The notes under the pieces: generated by a model | What the model was told of the DNA's origin: nothing | The model's database searches: none | What the model saw: only the letters and a program-made list of their open reading frames with translations | Translations under genes and position numbers: made by a program | Shown: positions 25,235-38,000 of the stretch, one piece after another | Layout: every line of letters starts with the position of its first letter | How positions within the stretch are numbered: position 1 is the stretch's first letter | DNA from: Reticulascus tulasneorum | Taxonomy: Eukaryota > Ascomycota > Sordariomycetes > Glomerellales > Reticulascaceae | Length of the DNA: 64,000 nt | Reading direction: 5' to 3' | Assembly (NCBI GenBank): GCA_001557505.1 | Contig: LSAX01000001.1 | Coordinates: 3,286,001-3,350,000 of the forward strand

Positions 25235-28200
25235 TTACGACAACAGGTTGCGCAAAGACGGGCTCGTACTGGCTCCCGCAGGCCGTGGAGCTGGTGCGCT
25301 TAATGGGCCTGGGGGGTCGCGACTCATGTGTCCATCTCGTGAGACCGGCGGACTTCCATGTGGCGTCGAGAACGGTGTTCTCTGCGGCATTAGGCCTTGC
25401 GAAAATCCATCCGGCCCGCGAGGGGGCATACCACCGTTATTGTGGGGGTGAGGTGGAGGGTGGTGGCTGTGATGGTATGGGTGCATATACGGTGATGTAT
25501 TTGGCATCGCTGGATGGCCATCCATGCGGCGAGGTGATGGAGGCAGGCCATTGTGCATGGGTTGTCCAAAATGACCATTGTGTGCCACAGTGTTCATTGG
25601 AGGAGGCGGGGGGATAGACATCGGCGGAGGTCGAAGCGCAGATAGGTTCGCCATAGAGTTTGTTTGCATCTGCGGAGGACCACCATTTATTTGGCGCGGC
25701 GGCGAGCCATGATGTGTTGGGGGGCGGCTAGGCCAGTCGTTGTACCTGGCGTTTGGTGGAGGATATGAAAGGGGAGGCCCAGCGGGTGAATGATGAGCTG
25801 CGGGTTGAGGAATCGGCGGCGGCGGGACGGGAGCAACCGGAATCTGGGGAGGAGGTGCCGCCACAACGACGGGAGCCGGAGCTGGAGGCTGAGGGGGTTG
25901 CTGTGCTACTGGTGGAGCTGGAGCTACCCAAGCATACGACGAGAGACTGCGTGGCCTTGGTTCCGCAACAGTTGCCGGAGGACTCCTTAACGGAGTCGCC
26001 ACGAGCGGGGGAACAATGACTGAAACCGGAACAGGAACAGGAGCTGGCGTGGGCCGAACAGCCTCTGCCACCGGCGACGGGTCTTTCGGTGGGTGAGGAT
26101 TTGGCTTGCGCTTGGCTTTCCGACATTTGTGACACTGGAATTTCCGCTGCTCTACAAACTTCTGTGCCTCTGCACCAAGGGTCCCGTAATGTCCGTTCGT
26201 CAGTTCCCGTTCGTCGGAGTTGTCAATGGGCCACCACTTAGGGCTGACATCGATGCCGCAGGTGATGCAGACCTTCTCGCCGCTATGGTGAACAGCTGTA
26301 GGCTCATGTTGTTCACCTTGTCGCTGTGCAGACACTCCGTTCACCGGGAAGGTCGTCGTGGAGGCTCTTCGGAGTCCAGGATTGACAGGAGTCCCCGACA
26401 TCTTCGCAGCAGTTGTCATCAGATTGGCCTTCCGGACCGTACCGGTTAGGGTCAGGTCTGCCTGCTTGCAGCTCTGCACATACAGCTGCAGAGCGTTCAG
26501 ACCGGAATCATTGACTACGTCATGCATGCGATGGACGATGGTCTTTGTCGGCACGTGTTCTTTGCACCAGATTGTGGCAGACATTGCGCCGCTTTCGCCG
26601 TTGATCGTGACAATGTTGAACTGATCCCGTCGTGAGCCTTTCACTGGAGTAATGTCAAATCCAAGCAGGTAGCCTTGCTGGCGGGCACATTCAACATGCA
26701 CTATGCTCTTATTAGCACCACTCAAAGCAACGTCAGTACGGAGTAGGAAAGTCTTACCAGGAGCACGGCAATGGTGGCAGGCAACGCAAGCACCGCCTTT
26801 ATGGCCACAGGCCTTGCAGACTTCGTCGTATCTCCCACGAGAGATTGATGGAATCCCCTCTGATGGCGCGAGAGCCTTGGCTTTGCCAAACTTCACCTCG
26901 GGGGTCCAAACTGCGCAAGTGACATGCACCCAATTGTTGTCCGCTGTCCGTTTCAGAGGCTCATGAGGGCTGACTGGGCGGTTCATCTCCTCCTGTTTCT
27001 TTCTGTAGAAGTCCGCGGCTTTCTGAGCCTGTTCGCGTTCCACGCGCTCCTTCTCCTTCTCCTTCTCAGACTTTTTCTTAGAAGTAGAGATTTTGGGTGG
27101 CTCCACAAAGTCATGCTCCGTATGCTCCACAGGGCACAAGACGCACTTGTATTGCTAGAAAAAGAATAGTTAGTCTCCAGGCTGTTAAGAGGGGGGCCAT
27201 TCCAACACATACTATTGAAACTTGCGGGCTCTTGTCGTTGGAGCACATGTCACAGGTCCACTTGCCAGCATTCCTGTTATCGGTGACTCCGTAGCAGTTC
27301 CGATGGACAGTCAGGCGACACTCTCGACATGAGAGGTGCTGATCTCCCAACGGTTCCAGCTGGTCGCAAACCGCACAGGGCATAGTTTTTGGTTTCGGAA
27401 TTTCAGGCACAGGAGGCGCTGCAGGTTTCTCAGCCTTCTCCTTTTTCTTGGACTGCACGACACCGGAATCAGATACGGCAGGCTCTGAATCCCTATCCGG
27501 GATCCCCTTGAGCTTCTTCCGCGGTGGCTCCCCGGATTGCTGGCCATTGCCAACGGACGCAGACGCATTCGGAGGGTTGGTAGGTTCGGGAGTGCTGTAA
27601 ATGGTGATCATGTCGTTGGCCGAGATGAGCTCCTTCAAGAGTTCCTCGTCTTGTCTTCGCTTCCAAGCCCTTCCTCCGGCCTGGGCGACTTTCTTGGCCA
27701 CCTCCTCAAGGTCCTCCCATTGGATAGCATATCGACGCCATAGTTCTGCACATCGACGGCAGAGTGCCACCACGTACTGGCCGCCTTTGTCTTTGGTTGC
27801 ATTCTTCCCGCCACTTTCGTTAACCAAGGCGCTGGAAGCGTTGGGAGCCCTCCTCCATTGTCTAGACGTTTTCGTGGAGCAGAATTTGCAGATGAACCCC
27901 TTTTTCTTATCGTTGGCCTTCTCGGCATCGAACGCTGAGTCGTCGGCGTCGTCGGCGACATCGTCCTGCAGCTTGCTTGCTGCAGCTTCCGCCTTTTTCG
28001 CTTCTTTCTTCCCTTTCCTGTTGTGATAATTGCCCCATATCTGTTGGCCTTGTTTTGTCTTTTTCCAAACGTAGTAATATCGCACGATTGTTCCAGGCGG
28101 GACTGTTTTGACATGCTTCATGACGCTATGAAGCTCAGACCCGTATTTGGAAACTCCCTCTTCGAACCTCTTTTGCTCCGCAGGCGTCAACTCCGGCTCT

Positions 28201-30486
28201 TTAAAAGCTGCTTTGTCCGTTTCGGAGAAGAGCTTCAGGGCTCTATCCTCGGAGTATCCACTATGGAAGTAGGTTTCAATGGCGACATCCTGCATGTTGG
28301 TGGATTCTGGAGAGAGCCCAAACTTGGCGGCCATTTTGCCTGCCTTGCCCATGTAATTCATTGTCTTTGCATCCCAATCCGGGTTGTCTTCTGTTGATTG
28401 GGGGGGTTTCCAGAGTACCATTGCCGTGCAAGAAGGATCATCACTGTCGCAGTCTTCCCCGCGGGCGACATATCCAGGAGGTTCGTCTTGAACCCATTTC
28501 GGTCGCTTCTCCCTCCGGGCCTTCTCTGCTTCAAGAGCGGCGTGTGCCTCTTTCGAGAGCTTCGACTCCTTTTTCCCTGCCTTCTTGACTTCTAGTGGTT
28601 TCACGTACTCCACGGGCTGCCCTGGCCACGGCAGTACCATTGCTTGATGCCGGGGCCCGATGCGAGTACTGGCTCGAGGATATATCCGGTCGTCATAGTC
28701 CAGAGCATCTTCCACCTTGCAGTGCAGGCCTAAATACCGCCAGGGCCAGAGACTAGCCTGGTGAATCTGCTCGGCCGTTCCGGTACGGTGAGAATCGTCC
28801 GCATCGTCAGCTGGACTCGTCCGGCCGGTATCAAGGCCGAGCGGGTCCTCTTCCTCATCATCAAGGAACTCGTCTTCGTCGTCGCCATGAGGATCCAGCA
28901 TGTTCGGGGTGTGTCGTGCCTCCAACTTCCTTTCTTGGGCACGACTACATGCGGCGCAGGACCATGCGAAACCCCGCGATGGCTTTTTGAGCAAGGGCGG
29001 CCTAACGCAATTCATATGGTAGGTGTTTTTGCACACTGCGCAATCCACGGAATCATTGCTGGATGAAATTAGTCAACTCGGGGGGTATTCTCGATGCATT
29101 CGATGTGTGGTGTTACGTACCTCGCACAGTACCCGCTGCATCGCTTACATAGCTTTACAGCGCTAGTGAACTCCTTGCCGCGGCCCTGCTCCACAATGAT
29201 GAATTTCCAGCGCTCGTCCAACACTTTCTTGACCTTTTCCGGAACATTGACAATTTGTGATGTCGGTATCAGGTCGTAATTTTTCTGGATATATCGGTCA
29301 TACAATTTTTCGTACCAGAAGCAATCAGGTGTTTTCCGATACTCGTCCATGCTTGGGATTTCAGCCTTGTGGCTAATTCGACACTTGCCTCGCAAGGCCG
29401 TCAACGGACTAATGTCGGAATGCATCGTGGCAAATACCAGCCGAGTGTCGTTAACCTTTTTGCCAATGTCCTTTGGCCGGTAAAACCAGTTGATTCGAAG
29501 TGCATCAATTGGCTTGGTGCTATCATTCTTCGTGTGCAAAAATTCCATGATGCGACCCAAATAATAAGGCTCCCCGGGCGGTTCGCACACAAGATAGACG
29601 TTGTCTGGGTGGCATTTTCGTTAGCATGTCAATTTTAGTTCCTGGCAGGGTGGCCAGGGGTGGGCGGATCTGCAGGCTTACCGTTTGGTCTGAGCACAGT
29701 GCCATCGTCGGCCACTAAGGACCCGTTCTTGGGGCGTGCGTTGCAATTCTCAAAACTGAGCATATTCGTGTCTGAATAAAGGCTGGGGTTCTGAGAATTC
29801 TGCGTCGCCTTCCGCGATGATCCTCCATTTGTAGACGATTGAGATATTGGAGTCTGTGCTTGTGTATTCCCCGAAGTCGACTGGGAAGCTGCCTTACGCT
29901 TCTTGGAAGGTTGAGCACCGTTCGAAGACTGCGTAGGCTGGGTGGTGGGAACAGGACCGGCGGGTTGCGCTTCCTTCGGAGCAGTCTGGGCAGGTGAAGG
30001 CTTGCTCTCGTCGGTCGTCGTTGAAGGTTTTCGGGAAGATCCGTTCAATCGTGATCCGTCTGGTGTAGGAGCTGCAGCTACATTGCTCAGGCTCTGGCGC
30101 GTTGGCTTCTTCGAGTCGGGTTCTTTTTTGTCGGGGGCATAATCGTACATCTCCGTGTCTAGGTCCTTGTCCTCTGCGTAATTGGGACGCGAGGTACCGG
30201 CGCGATTACGAGATCGCGTGCCATATGGCGACGCCGTCTCCGCTGCCGCATCTTTTGGCGTAGGATCTGAACCCGATGATGCTGATTTGGTCATGGGCTG
30301 GGACGTGGAGCGCAACGCTGCGTCGAGTTCGGTGAAATTTGGCTGCTGCTGGGTGGAGGAGCCCGAATTCGAGGTGGTCGTGGCGGCATTCTGGGGATGC
30401 GTAGAATCCGAGGTGTCTTGGGCGGCAGGGGTAGCAGCGGCAGACTGATCCTCAGCATTGCTCGCATTCTGCGTCTTCTGGGCCAT
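25235..30486 (-). CDS. SNT2: BAH/PHD/SANT chromatin protein Snt2
   Basis: Five minus-strand exons (29682-30486, 29121-29604, 27213-29058, 26758-27154, 25235-26700) encode 1665 aa. Domain order: disordered N-terminus; BAH domain (~270-400, NVYLVCEPPGEPYYLGRI); PHD finger (from ~434, DCAVCKNTYHMNC); ELM2-like segment; SANT (~725-775, RFEEGVSKYGSELHSVMKHV); GATA-like zinc knuckle (CKFCSTKTSRQW ... CRRC); second PHD (from ~998, CAVCDQLEPLGDQHLSC) running into an extended PHD; another CxxC pair; and a Pro-rich tail of ~300 residues. This is the Snt2 layout. Yeast Snt2 is an E3-associated histone reader that works with Ecm5 and Rpd3 in stress-gene control; Fusarium SNT2 affects conidiation and respiration. 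Intron 4 (26701-26757, 57 nt) keeps the frame and is needed to restore HCRAPVHVECA in the extended PHD. Confidence 0.92.
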
Positions 30487-33400
30487 GGCGCCGACAAACA
30501 GGCAGCGCGATGGTGGAATGTGGTGGGAGATATACGTCGAGGCGCTTCCCGCAGAGGGTGAGATGCGAGAAGGCCGACGGGAGGGGACTGGTCACTTTGA
30601 AATTGGCAGAGACGCCTGATCCATAAGATATCTTGCAGAAATTTGCTGCCGGATATCTCAGTGGATAGGTTTGCTAAATAGCAAGTCCCATGGGAAGGTT
30701 ACGTGCTCGGCACACTGCGCTGGACCAAAGGGAGGGATATATATGGGATTGGGGAGGTGGTAGGTATGGCCTCAAGGCTCGCCCGTTAATAGGATACCTA
30801 GCGTGAGTCCCCCGGGGCGACTTGGCGTGCAAGAAAAGCGTGTAAGAAGTAAGGAATGTGGGAGAGGAAACATGCCCCGAATGAGGGCAATGTAAGTGAG
30901 TTCGTGCCTGGAGACGTGACTGGTCAAGACCTGAAGGTTTCGAGAAGGGGACAAGGGCCAGAAAAGATGGGATGTGGAAGAAGAGAGGAAGAGAGAATGG
31001 GTCCAGGGCCAAATGGAAGGCAGGTAGTAAGAAACGTCCAAGAGAGGTCCCTCAATGCCTCCACGTCCCGTCTGGGCCCTGGAGCGAGCAAGGCGGCGGC
31101 GGCAGGCCTTCGTTTTTTTCTTGCCAATGGGGCTGCGCCAGGTACTGATCTGGTGCAGGTTTGGTAGCTCTACATGTTTGCCTGGCCCGCCCCTGGTACT
31201 GGGTGCCGCACTGCCCTCCGGAGATGCGAGTACTGTCTACTTGCTTAAGCTCTGCAGGGTACGAAGGACCCACTTCCCATGTACCTCTGTACCCGCCCAT
31301 CATCACCCACTCCCGTCATCACTCTCACCACACGCCCCCCAGGCCATCCCAGCCCAAGAGGCACCTCTCAGCACCAAGCACGCAGACCTCACCCCAAAAA
31401 TGTCCACACTCCAGTTTGCCAAACGCCGCACGCATCCCCCTTCCCTTTTTTTTTTTTCTTCCCTTTCCCTTTCTATCAGATCGCCGCGCCCCGGTTCAGG
31501 TCGGGTCGTCCTTCGTAAGGTAACCCTCCCCAGGTCACCAGGGCATGACACATCGGCATCGGCCAGGCATAACCCGTGGCGCCCGTAACGTAAATTCCAC
31601 GGCCTACCGGAGGAGTCAAAAGTGAGATGTCGTTGGAAGACAAGAAGACCCTGGCCTCGTCAGAGAAGGTCCATCTCCTCCTCCATGTACTCTTCCAGGT
31701 ATGGGACCGGCGTACGTGTCTGGTACCCTCCACTCATCCAATCTGCCCTCCTCTCCCCTCGCTCTCATCCACATCCCATCTCTCAGGTCGCCCAATTTTC
31801 GGTGTGCTTGTTTGTTATACGTAGGTACCTTTCTTGTGTGAAGTATGCCATTTTCCCATGCCGACATCATCCCCCTTCCACCACCACCACACCCCCCTTC
31901 TTGTCTTCCCCCCTACCAATCCTCATGCCCCAGACTGTTGGGACAATGATACTTTAAGAGGTGCGGCCAACTCACCTACGCTCTTCTTCCTTGGTTTGCC
32001 CACCCCGGCTTGGCTCAACCCAGGTGGGAACGAAAAGCTAGGGATATGCCATGACATGTAGTTCTCCTCACCCCCCAGCCCCATGTGTCTGATAAGTGCC
32101 ACCATCCAGTGGGACTGTGCATCGCCAATATCAATAGCCACCTATGCATGTTGCATGGCTCCGTTTTTTTACTAGCATCTTGGATCAATCTTCAGAGAAC
32201 CCTGCCCAAGTCTCCATTCCCTTTGTATATCGTTCCTCCTCTTGCCGCTGGACACACCTTGTGGCTGCATGTTATGAATGTGCTTCGGATAATACGCGTC
32301 CAAATGATCCGCTGGCCCCTACCTGGGGACAGACGCCGGTGTGCTGTGCCTTACTTACACCAAGGTTGTATATGCACGACATGGGCTGTCTCCGGAGGTT
32401 ATCACTATGTCACCAACTTTCCCCTCTCAATTTGAACATCACCTCTTGGCGGTGCTTGTTCACTCGCCCCAGGATTACTAGCAGCACATACCAAGCGAAG
32501 TTTTTTGCACGCATCCCAAGGCGAGGTGAAATTGTCAGCGTTTTGATATCCGAAAGCCCCCAGCACCGCCCCATGGCAATCCCCGTCCACATCGCGTGAT
32601 GGCTAACCGATCTGCTAGCCGTAAGGGTTGATTGTGCCAGCATATTCAGATCCCCAGCAATCTATGCATGTTTTCGCAGCATGGCTCCAATAATTTCTGG
32701 GGGCGCCATCCCCCCCAACGTCCGTTCACATCGTAACTCATTATGTAGGTATTAGTGAGATGCCGATTACTACCTAGTACACGGCACACTAGTACAAGGG
32801 ACACTACCCATCCAACTTCCTCCCTTTTTAAGCCAAGGCACACACAACATGTGCTGGTATGGAAATCGCACTCACGCTGGAAAGCATATCCCAGGGTATC
32901 TTTTCTGAGCGAACCGGATGTTCCTTGACGTGTCTGGCAATTCCCCGAGTCAAGGCACATGATGGAAACAATACTACATGGTGTTTCAAAGTTCAAACCA
33001 GCTGCATGTGGAGCTTCTGGGCCTAGACGCCAGATCGACAGAAGGTGTCTCTAGTGATAAACATCGGGGTAGGGAAGCCTGCAGAAACTCTGGTCGGTCG
33101 CAGTGATGCTGTGGGAATATTGCTGTGAGTTTCCTGTTCGTCATCACTGAGGCAGCGCCTTTGAAGACGCCACGACGTTTGGCGGATGGATCGCTTTGGT
33201 TGGGGGGTGGGCGGGCTTGGCGGGATCACTTAACAATAAAAATCGAAGAGGGACGGCGGATAGATTTGGGACCCTCTTGTGCGACGTCTCGCGCTCTTAC
33301 GAATATTGTTGGTCATCCATGCCCTACCTAACTACATTATGTATAGGACCTCCGTCCATCGCCGCCATTCCACCCGCTGCCGGCTATCTCTCCTATCCAA

Positions 33401-35030
33401 TGATCCAAAATGACAATCAGCTTTAGCCCGTTGGACTGGCCACCCGTGACTCCCGCAGCGGTTTAATCTCCCGACTTTGTCTGGGTAGCAGGCAGTCGAT
33501 TCGCCACTAGCCAGGCAGGTTGGGTTCGCTTTGAATGGCCTGGGAGGGACATGGGAATTTATTGTCTTGCAGACCCGTTGAGGGGTGGTTCTTCATTTTT
33601 ACTCTGTCGTATGGAATTGTCGCTGTCAGTTTTGGCAGCCCTCACAGCGCCAAGCAGGTGGCGTCTGAGTGATGCTGGCGATTTCGAGTTCAGAAATTGA
33701 CGGAAGTTGGACCGCATTCGTCGGTTGATTCGGCACACGCGAAAATCCCCCGTGGTGCAAGGGGGGCAGACAATTTGAATTGGGGGGGTTCTCATGAACT
33801 ACCTCCTCAGCGCAGACATCGCACACCGGGCCATCCATCCATCGACCGGAAAATCATGCATCGGGATTCAGCTTGTTTCATCTGAAGGAGAAGCTCAGGA
33901 GCATATTGAGCGGCTCGTGCCAGATATTCTTTGTGACTAGTTAGGTATATTATTTATTTATCTTCGTGCTCGAGGATTTTCTGGCATATCCGAAGATGCT
34001 ATAATTTTCTTTCTTGCCTGCCTTCTCTCGAACGGGCGAAAGAAGTATTCCTCGGCTGAGGTAGAATGGATTGCATCTTTGGACAAGGTCAATCGCATCT
34101 CATTCTCCCAAGTGGAATGCGTTGTCGGGCGTGGAAATGCCCACCCTTATGTCTGTCGATGTGTCGTTGCGCCGCCTATTTTATCGCTAGACGTTGGATG
34201 GCCTGATGAGGCGACTGGTGGGGTGTGATTAAGGCGCGAAAACCCGTCTCGGGAAAAAGCACAAGAGGCAGCAGTGGAAGAACGCCGTACGGCATGTGTA
34301 CCGAGTAGAAAGGGAGCGTCGGCGCCAAAAGCGTAATCGCATCGCAATTATTGCCGCACTTCTAGGCATCTCTACTTCTCTTGCGCAGACAAACATGTTC
34401 TCGCCGCTTGAAGCGTGTCGTTGGAGGTGCATAGGTGACAGGCGAGTAGTCCGTAGACGTGCGTGAATGGAGTACCAACTGAAGATCCCTGGTCCGGGGG
34501 ACAGGGTCTTGCCCGCTGGATCATTCCGTTACCAGCGTGTGGTTCGGGTTCCTGATGACTGGCTCATTAACTTTAAGGCGCTGCACCAGCGAGATCCCTG
34601 CACACCAGAAAAAAAGGACCCTTTGGAGCGCCGACGCTCATTTATGCCCCCTCCCCCCCTCCATCCCTCATATCGTTCAAGCCCCAAAAATGCCAATGCT
34701 CTTTGTGTGCCACACCACCCACAAAAAAAACAGCCCCGCCAGGCTGTGGCTGACGCACTCCCGCATCTTCATGTGGTTATCATCTTTTTAGTGGGTCTCA
34801 CACATGATTTCGCGTGGGACCCCGCCGAGGGGTGGGACAATGCATTTGGAAACTAATTCCTGCCTTGATATCTCCAGACGCGGTTTATCCTGCCAGAATC
34901 GTGATTTCTTGACAACTAGACTGCAATTCGCCATGATACAACTTTGCTGGACTTTTCTTTATATTCGCAATAATTACCACCCTGGTAGTTATCTGCGCAC
35001 AGCTCTACGCTGAATCTGGCTAGCAATACC
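30487..35030. other. 4.5-kb gene-free interval between SNT2 and the helicase
   Basis: The flanking genes diverge, so both promoters lie here, but the interval is far longer than other divergent regions in this window (0.6-1.2 kb). It is rich in C/T runs (31.3-32.0 kb and 34.6-34.75 kb) and short homopolymers. The longest frames are low-complexity Pro/Ser/His translations with no conserved block. No tRNA, snRNA or transposon ends are recognised. It may hold a long SNT2 leader or a non-coding transcript. Confidence 0.4.
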
Positions 35031-38000
35031 ATGGCGAGCAACGATGGAGCCTGGCATAAAACCAGTCTCCAGGCAGCCAGAGAACGGAGCCAGACATATT
35101 CCACAACTTCCGTTGCGGGACAGAAGAGGACGAGATCTGAATTCAGCCATTTGACATCGTCTCGGCCCTTGGTAAGAGGTCATTCCTTATACTTTCAAAG
35201 GTCGTCCAGTGCCCCGGCTGGTCCTCCTAGGTTGACTGCAAGCTCCATCGTTTCCTTAGTTTCAAGCTCTGCGCAGGGTCCAACCGAGTATTCCCAACGA
35301 AAGGGCATCTCGGCAACCCCTTCCGCGACTGTTGATCCTCTTCTTTCTCTATCCCACACTGTCTATGATCTTCCGCCGCCGCTCGTCCAAAACTTTCACA
35401 ATCTTGGGATCAAAAGCATCTATCCCTGGCAGAAGTCATGCCTTTTGGGACCAGGGCTTCTTGCGGGTGAGAAGAACTTAGTATACAGCGCGCCAACTGG
35501 GGGCGGGAAGTCGTTGGTAGCAGACGGTGAGCGCTGGCACACCTTTGGTCAACCGTGAAGCTCGGCTAATGGAAGTTCAGTGCTGATGCTCAAGAGAGTC
35601 TTACACGACCAGGATGCCAAAGCACTCCTAGTTCTGCCCTATGTTGCGCTTGTCCAAGAAAAGGTTCGTTGGCTACGTAACATTGCCCAAGGCTTGACCA
35701 AGGCCAGCAACCGCGCTGCTCGTGACGAGAACGACGGACTTTGGATGAAACGAGCCGACGAAGGGACTGTTAGAGTTGTAGGTTTCTTTGGCGGTAGCAA
35801 GGTCAAAGCGACATGGCTCGACTTCGATATTGGAGTTTGCACTATGGAGAAGGCATGTCTATATGGTAATCTTCCCCGAACTGAGACTAATACATAGGGT
35901 TTGTAGGCCAATCAACTGGTAAATACAGCAATCGACGATTGCTCCATCACAAAATTAAAAGTTGTGGTCTTGGACGAACTGCACATGATTGACGATGACG
36001 GTCGCGGATACCTCATGGAGCTTATGGCCACCAAATTGCTCACTCTCGGACAGTCCATACAGATTATTGGCATGAGCGCAACATTATCCGTGAGCTGGCC
36101 CGGCGAAATTGGAGACTATTATTGTTACACTGCAGACTAAACGTTATTCAGAACATCAAGCTTCTCGCAACGTGGCTCGACGCTCACGCATACGAGACTC
36201 GTTATAAGCCCGTGCCAATCGAAGAGCACTTGGTGTACGAGGGAAGCATCTATCTTGCTGCAGCAGCGACCAAAACCGACTTACTCACGACAGCCAGCCA
36301 GTCGACCAGGGGTGCTATTTCCGCACAGGGCAGTGCTAAAGCTGTGAGATTTATTCACTCCTCCAGTCACAAGGAATTCCAGGACCCGGTCCTCAACGCG
36401 GTTGTTGCACTTGCAAATGAGACCGCCAGAGCAGGATATGGAGTTTTGGTATTTGCCAGCAGCCGACTAGGTTGTGAATCCGATGCTCGGCTCATCAGTA
36501 GAGTCATGCCTCGGTTGCACGAACTTGATCCTGGCTTGATAGAAGAAAGAGGCGACTTGCTTGCTGGATTGCGAAGTTTAGGCACTGGCCTTGACCCTGT
36601 TTTGGAGGAGACCGTCCCGTTCGGTGTCGCATTTCATCGTGGGCAATCTTCCTATACTGATTTGGTAATACAGCTAACCTCTCATAGATGTTGGTCTCTC
36701 ATCGTCACTCTTAACTATTTAATAACTGTCTCTAGGCTGGATTGACAACCGAAGAACGAGACTTGATTGCTAATGCTTATGACTCTGGAGTCATCAGGGT
36801 TTGCATAGCTACCTGTAGCCTTGCAGCAGGCATCAATCTGTAAGTCCTCACTGGCCATACATACTGGAACACGGCTGAGGGCCTCAGCCCGGCTCGTAGA
36901 GTCATCCTTCATGGGGCGAAAATGGGCCGAGACTTGGTCGGGCCTTCAATGTTGAGACAAATGCGGGGCCGCGCGGGACGTAAAGGCAAGGATGAAGTCG
37001 GCGAAACGTATCTCTGTTGTCGCAAAGAGGATCTGGAGGAAGTTGTTGAACTGATGCATGCGCAATTGCCACATATCTCAAGCTGCCTCAACTCCGACAG
37101 ACAGCGAATACAAAGGCAAGAAGCGAAACATATCAAAGAATTTTACTCTTTGCTGACTTCACATTCAGAGCCCTGTTGGAAGTCATTGCTATACGGTTGG
37201 CCACCAGCCGAGCTGCAATCGAGGACTACGTCACGAAGAGCCTTCTCTTTCACAGTGGCACCCCCGAGTCACTGCAGGACTGCGTAGAGTCGAGCCTCAA
37301 CAACCTTCAAAAGATGGGGTTTGTACAGATGGATGAAATCTCAAACTATCGTCCAACTCAGCTAGGTAAAGCTATCGTTGCGTCTGCCTTGGATCCCGAT
37401 GATGGGGTGTTTATTCACAAGGAGCTGGCGCGAGCATTGCAAGCATTCGTCATGGACGGCGAGCTACATGTCCTTTATACATTCACGCCTGTTCAGGATT
37501 CGAAAAAAGATTCCAGCCCAAATGTCAACTGGCAAGTATTTCGGAACGAGATGGAAGCTCTTGACGAGAGTGGACTACGGGTACTTGGTTTTCTAGGGCT
37601 CAAGCCCGCGACTATCGTTAAGCTGTGAGTGCCGTAAGTGCGCCTCTTTGTGATGTAATTGACAGTATACAGGGCGCAGGGTAGTACACTCAAAGAATCC
37701 ACGCCGGAGGAGAGGGATATTGCTCGAGTCTACCGTCGGTTTTACCTTGCACTTCAATTGCGAGATCTGTGCAACGAGGTGCCAATCCTTACCGTTGCAC
37801 GTAAATACGACGTTCCTCGTGGCGCTGTCCAAACCCTTTCACATAATTGTCATGGATTCGCTGCTGGCATGATTAAATTCTGCCAGCATATGGGATGGGG
37901 GTGAGAAGCTCCCGATACAGGTTATGTTTGCAACTTCACTAAACCAGCCTACAGCGCCATGTCTGCTGCTCTTGACCACTTCACAGATCGATTGAAGGCA

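Noticed and set aside
30636..30680. tRNA-like A-box sequence (ATCTCAGTGGATAGG)
   Set aside because: No matching B box or cloverleaf could be drawn downstream.
31055..31588. 177-codon plus-strand frame in the SNT2/helicase interval
   Set aside because: Its translation is low-complexity Pro/Ser/Phe from C/T runs, with no conserved block.
36639..36735. Single 71-nt intron using donor 36665 (GTAATA)
   Set aside because: It is in frame but gives VAFHRGQSSYTDLAGLT, losing one of two invariant histidines and adding nine residues. The microexon model restores the family motif exactly. Kept as the main alternative.
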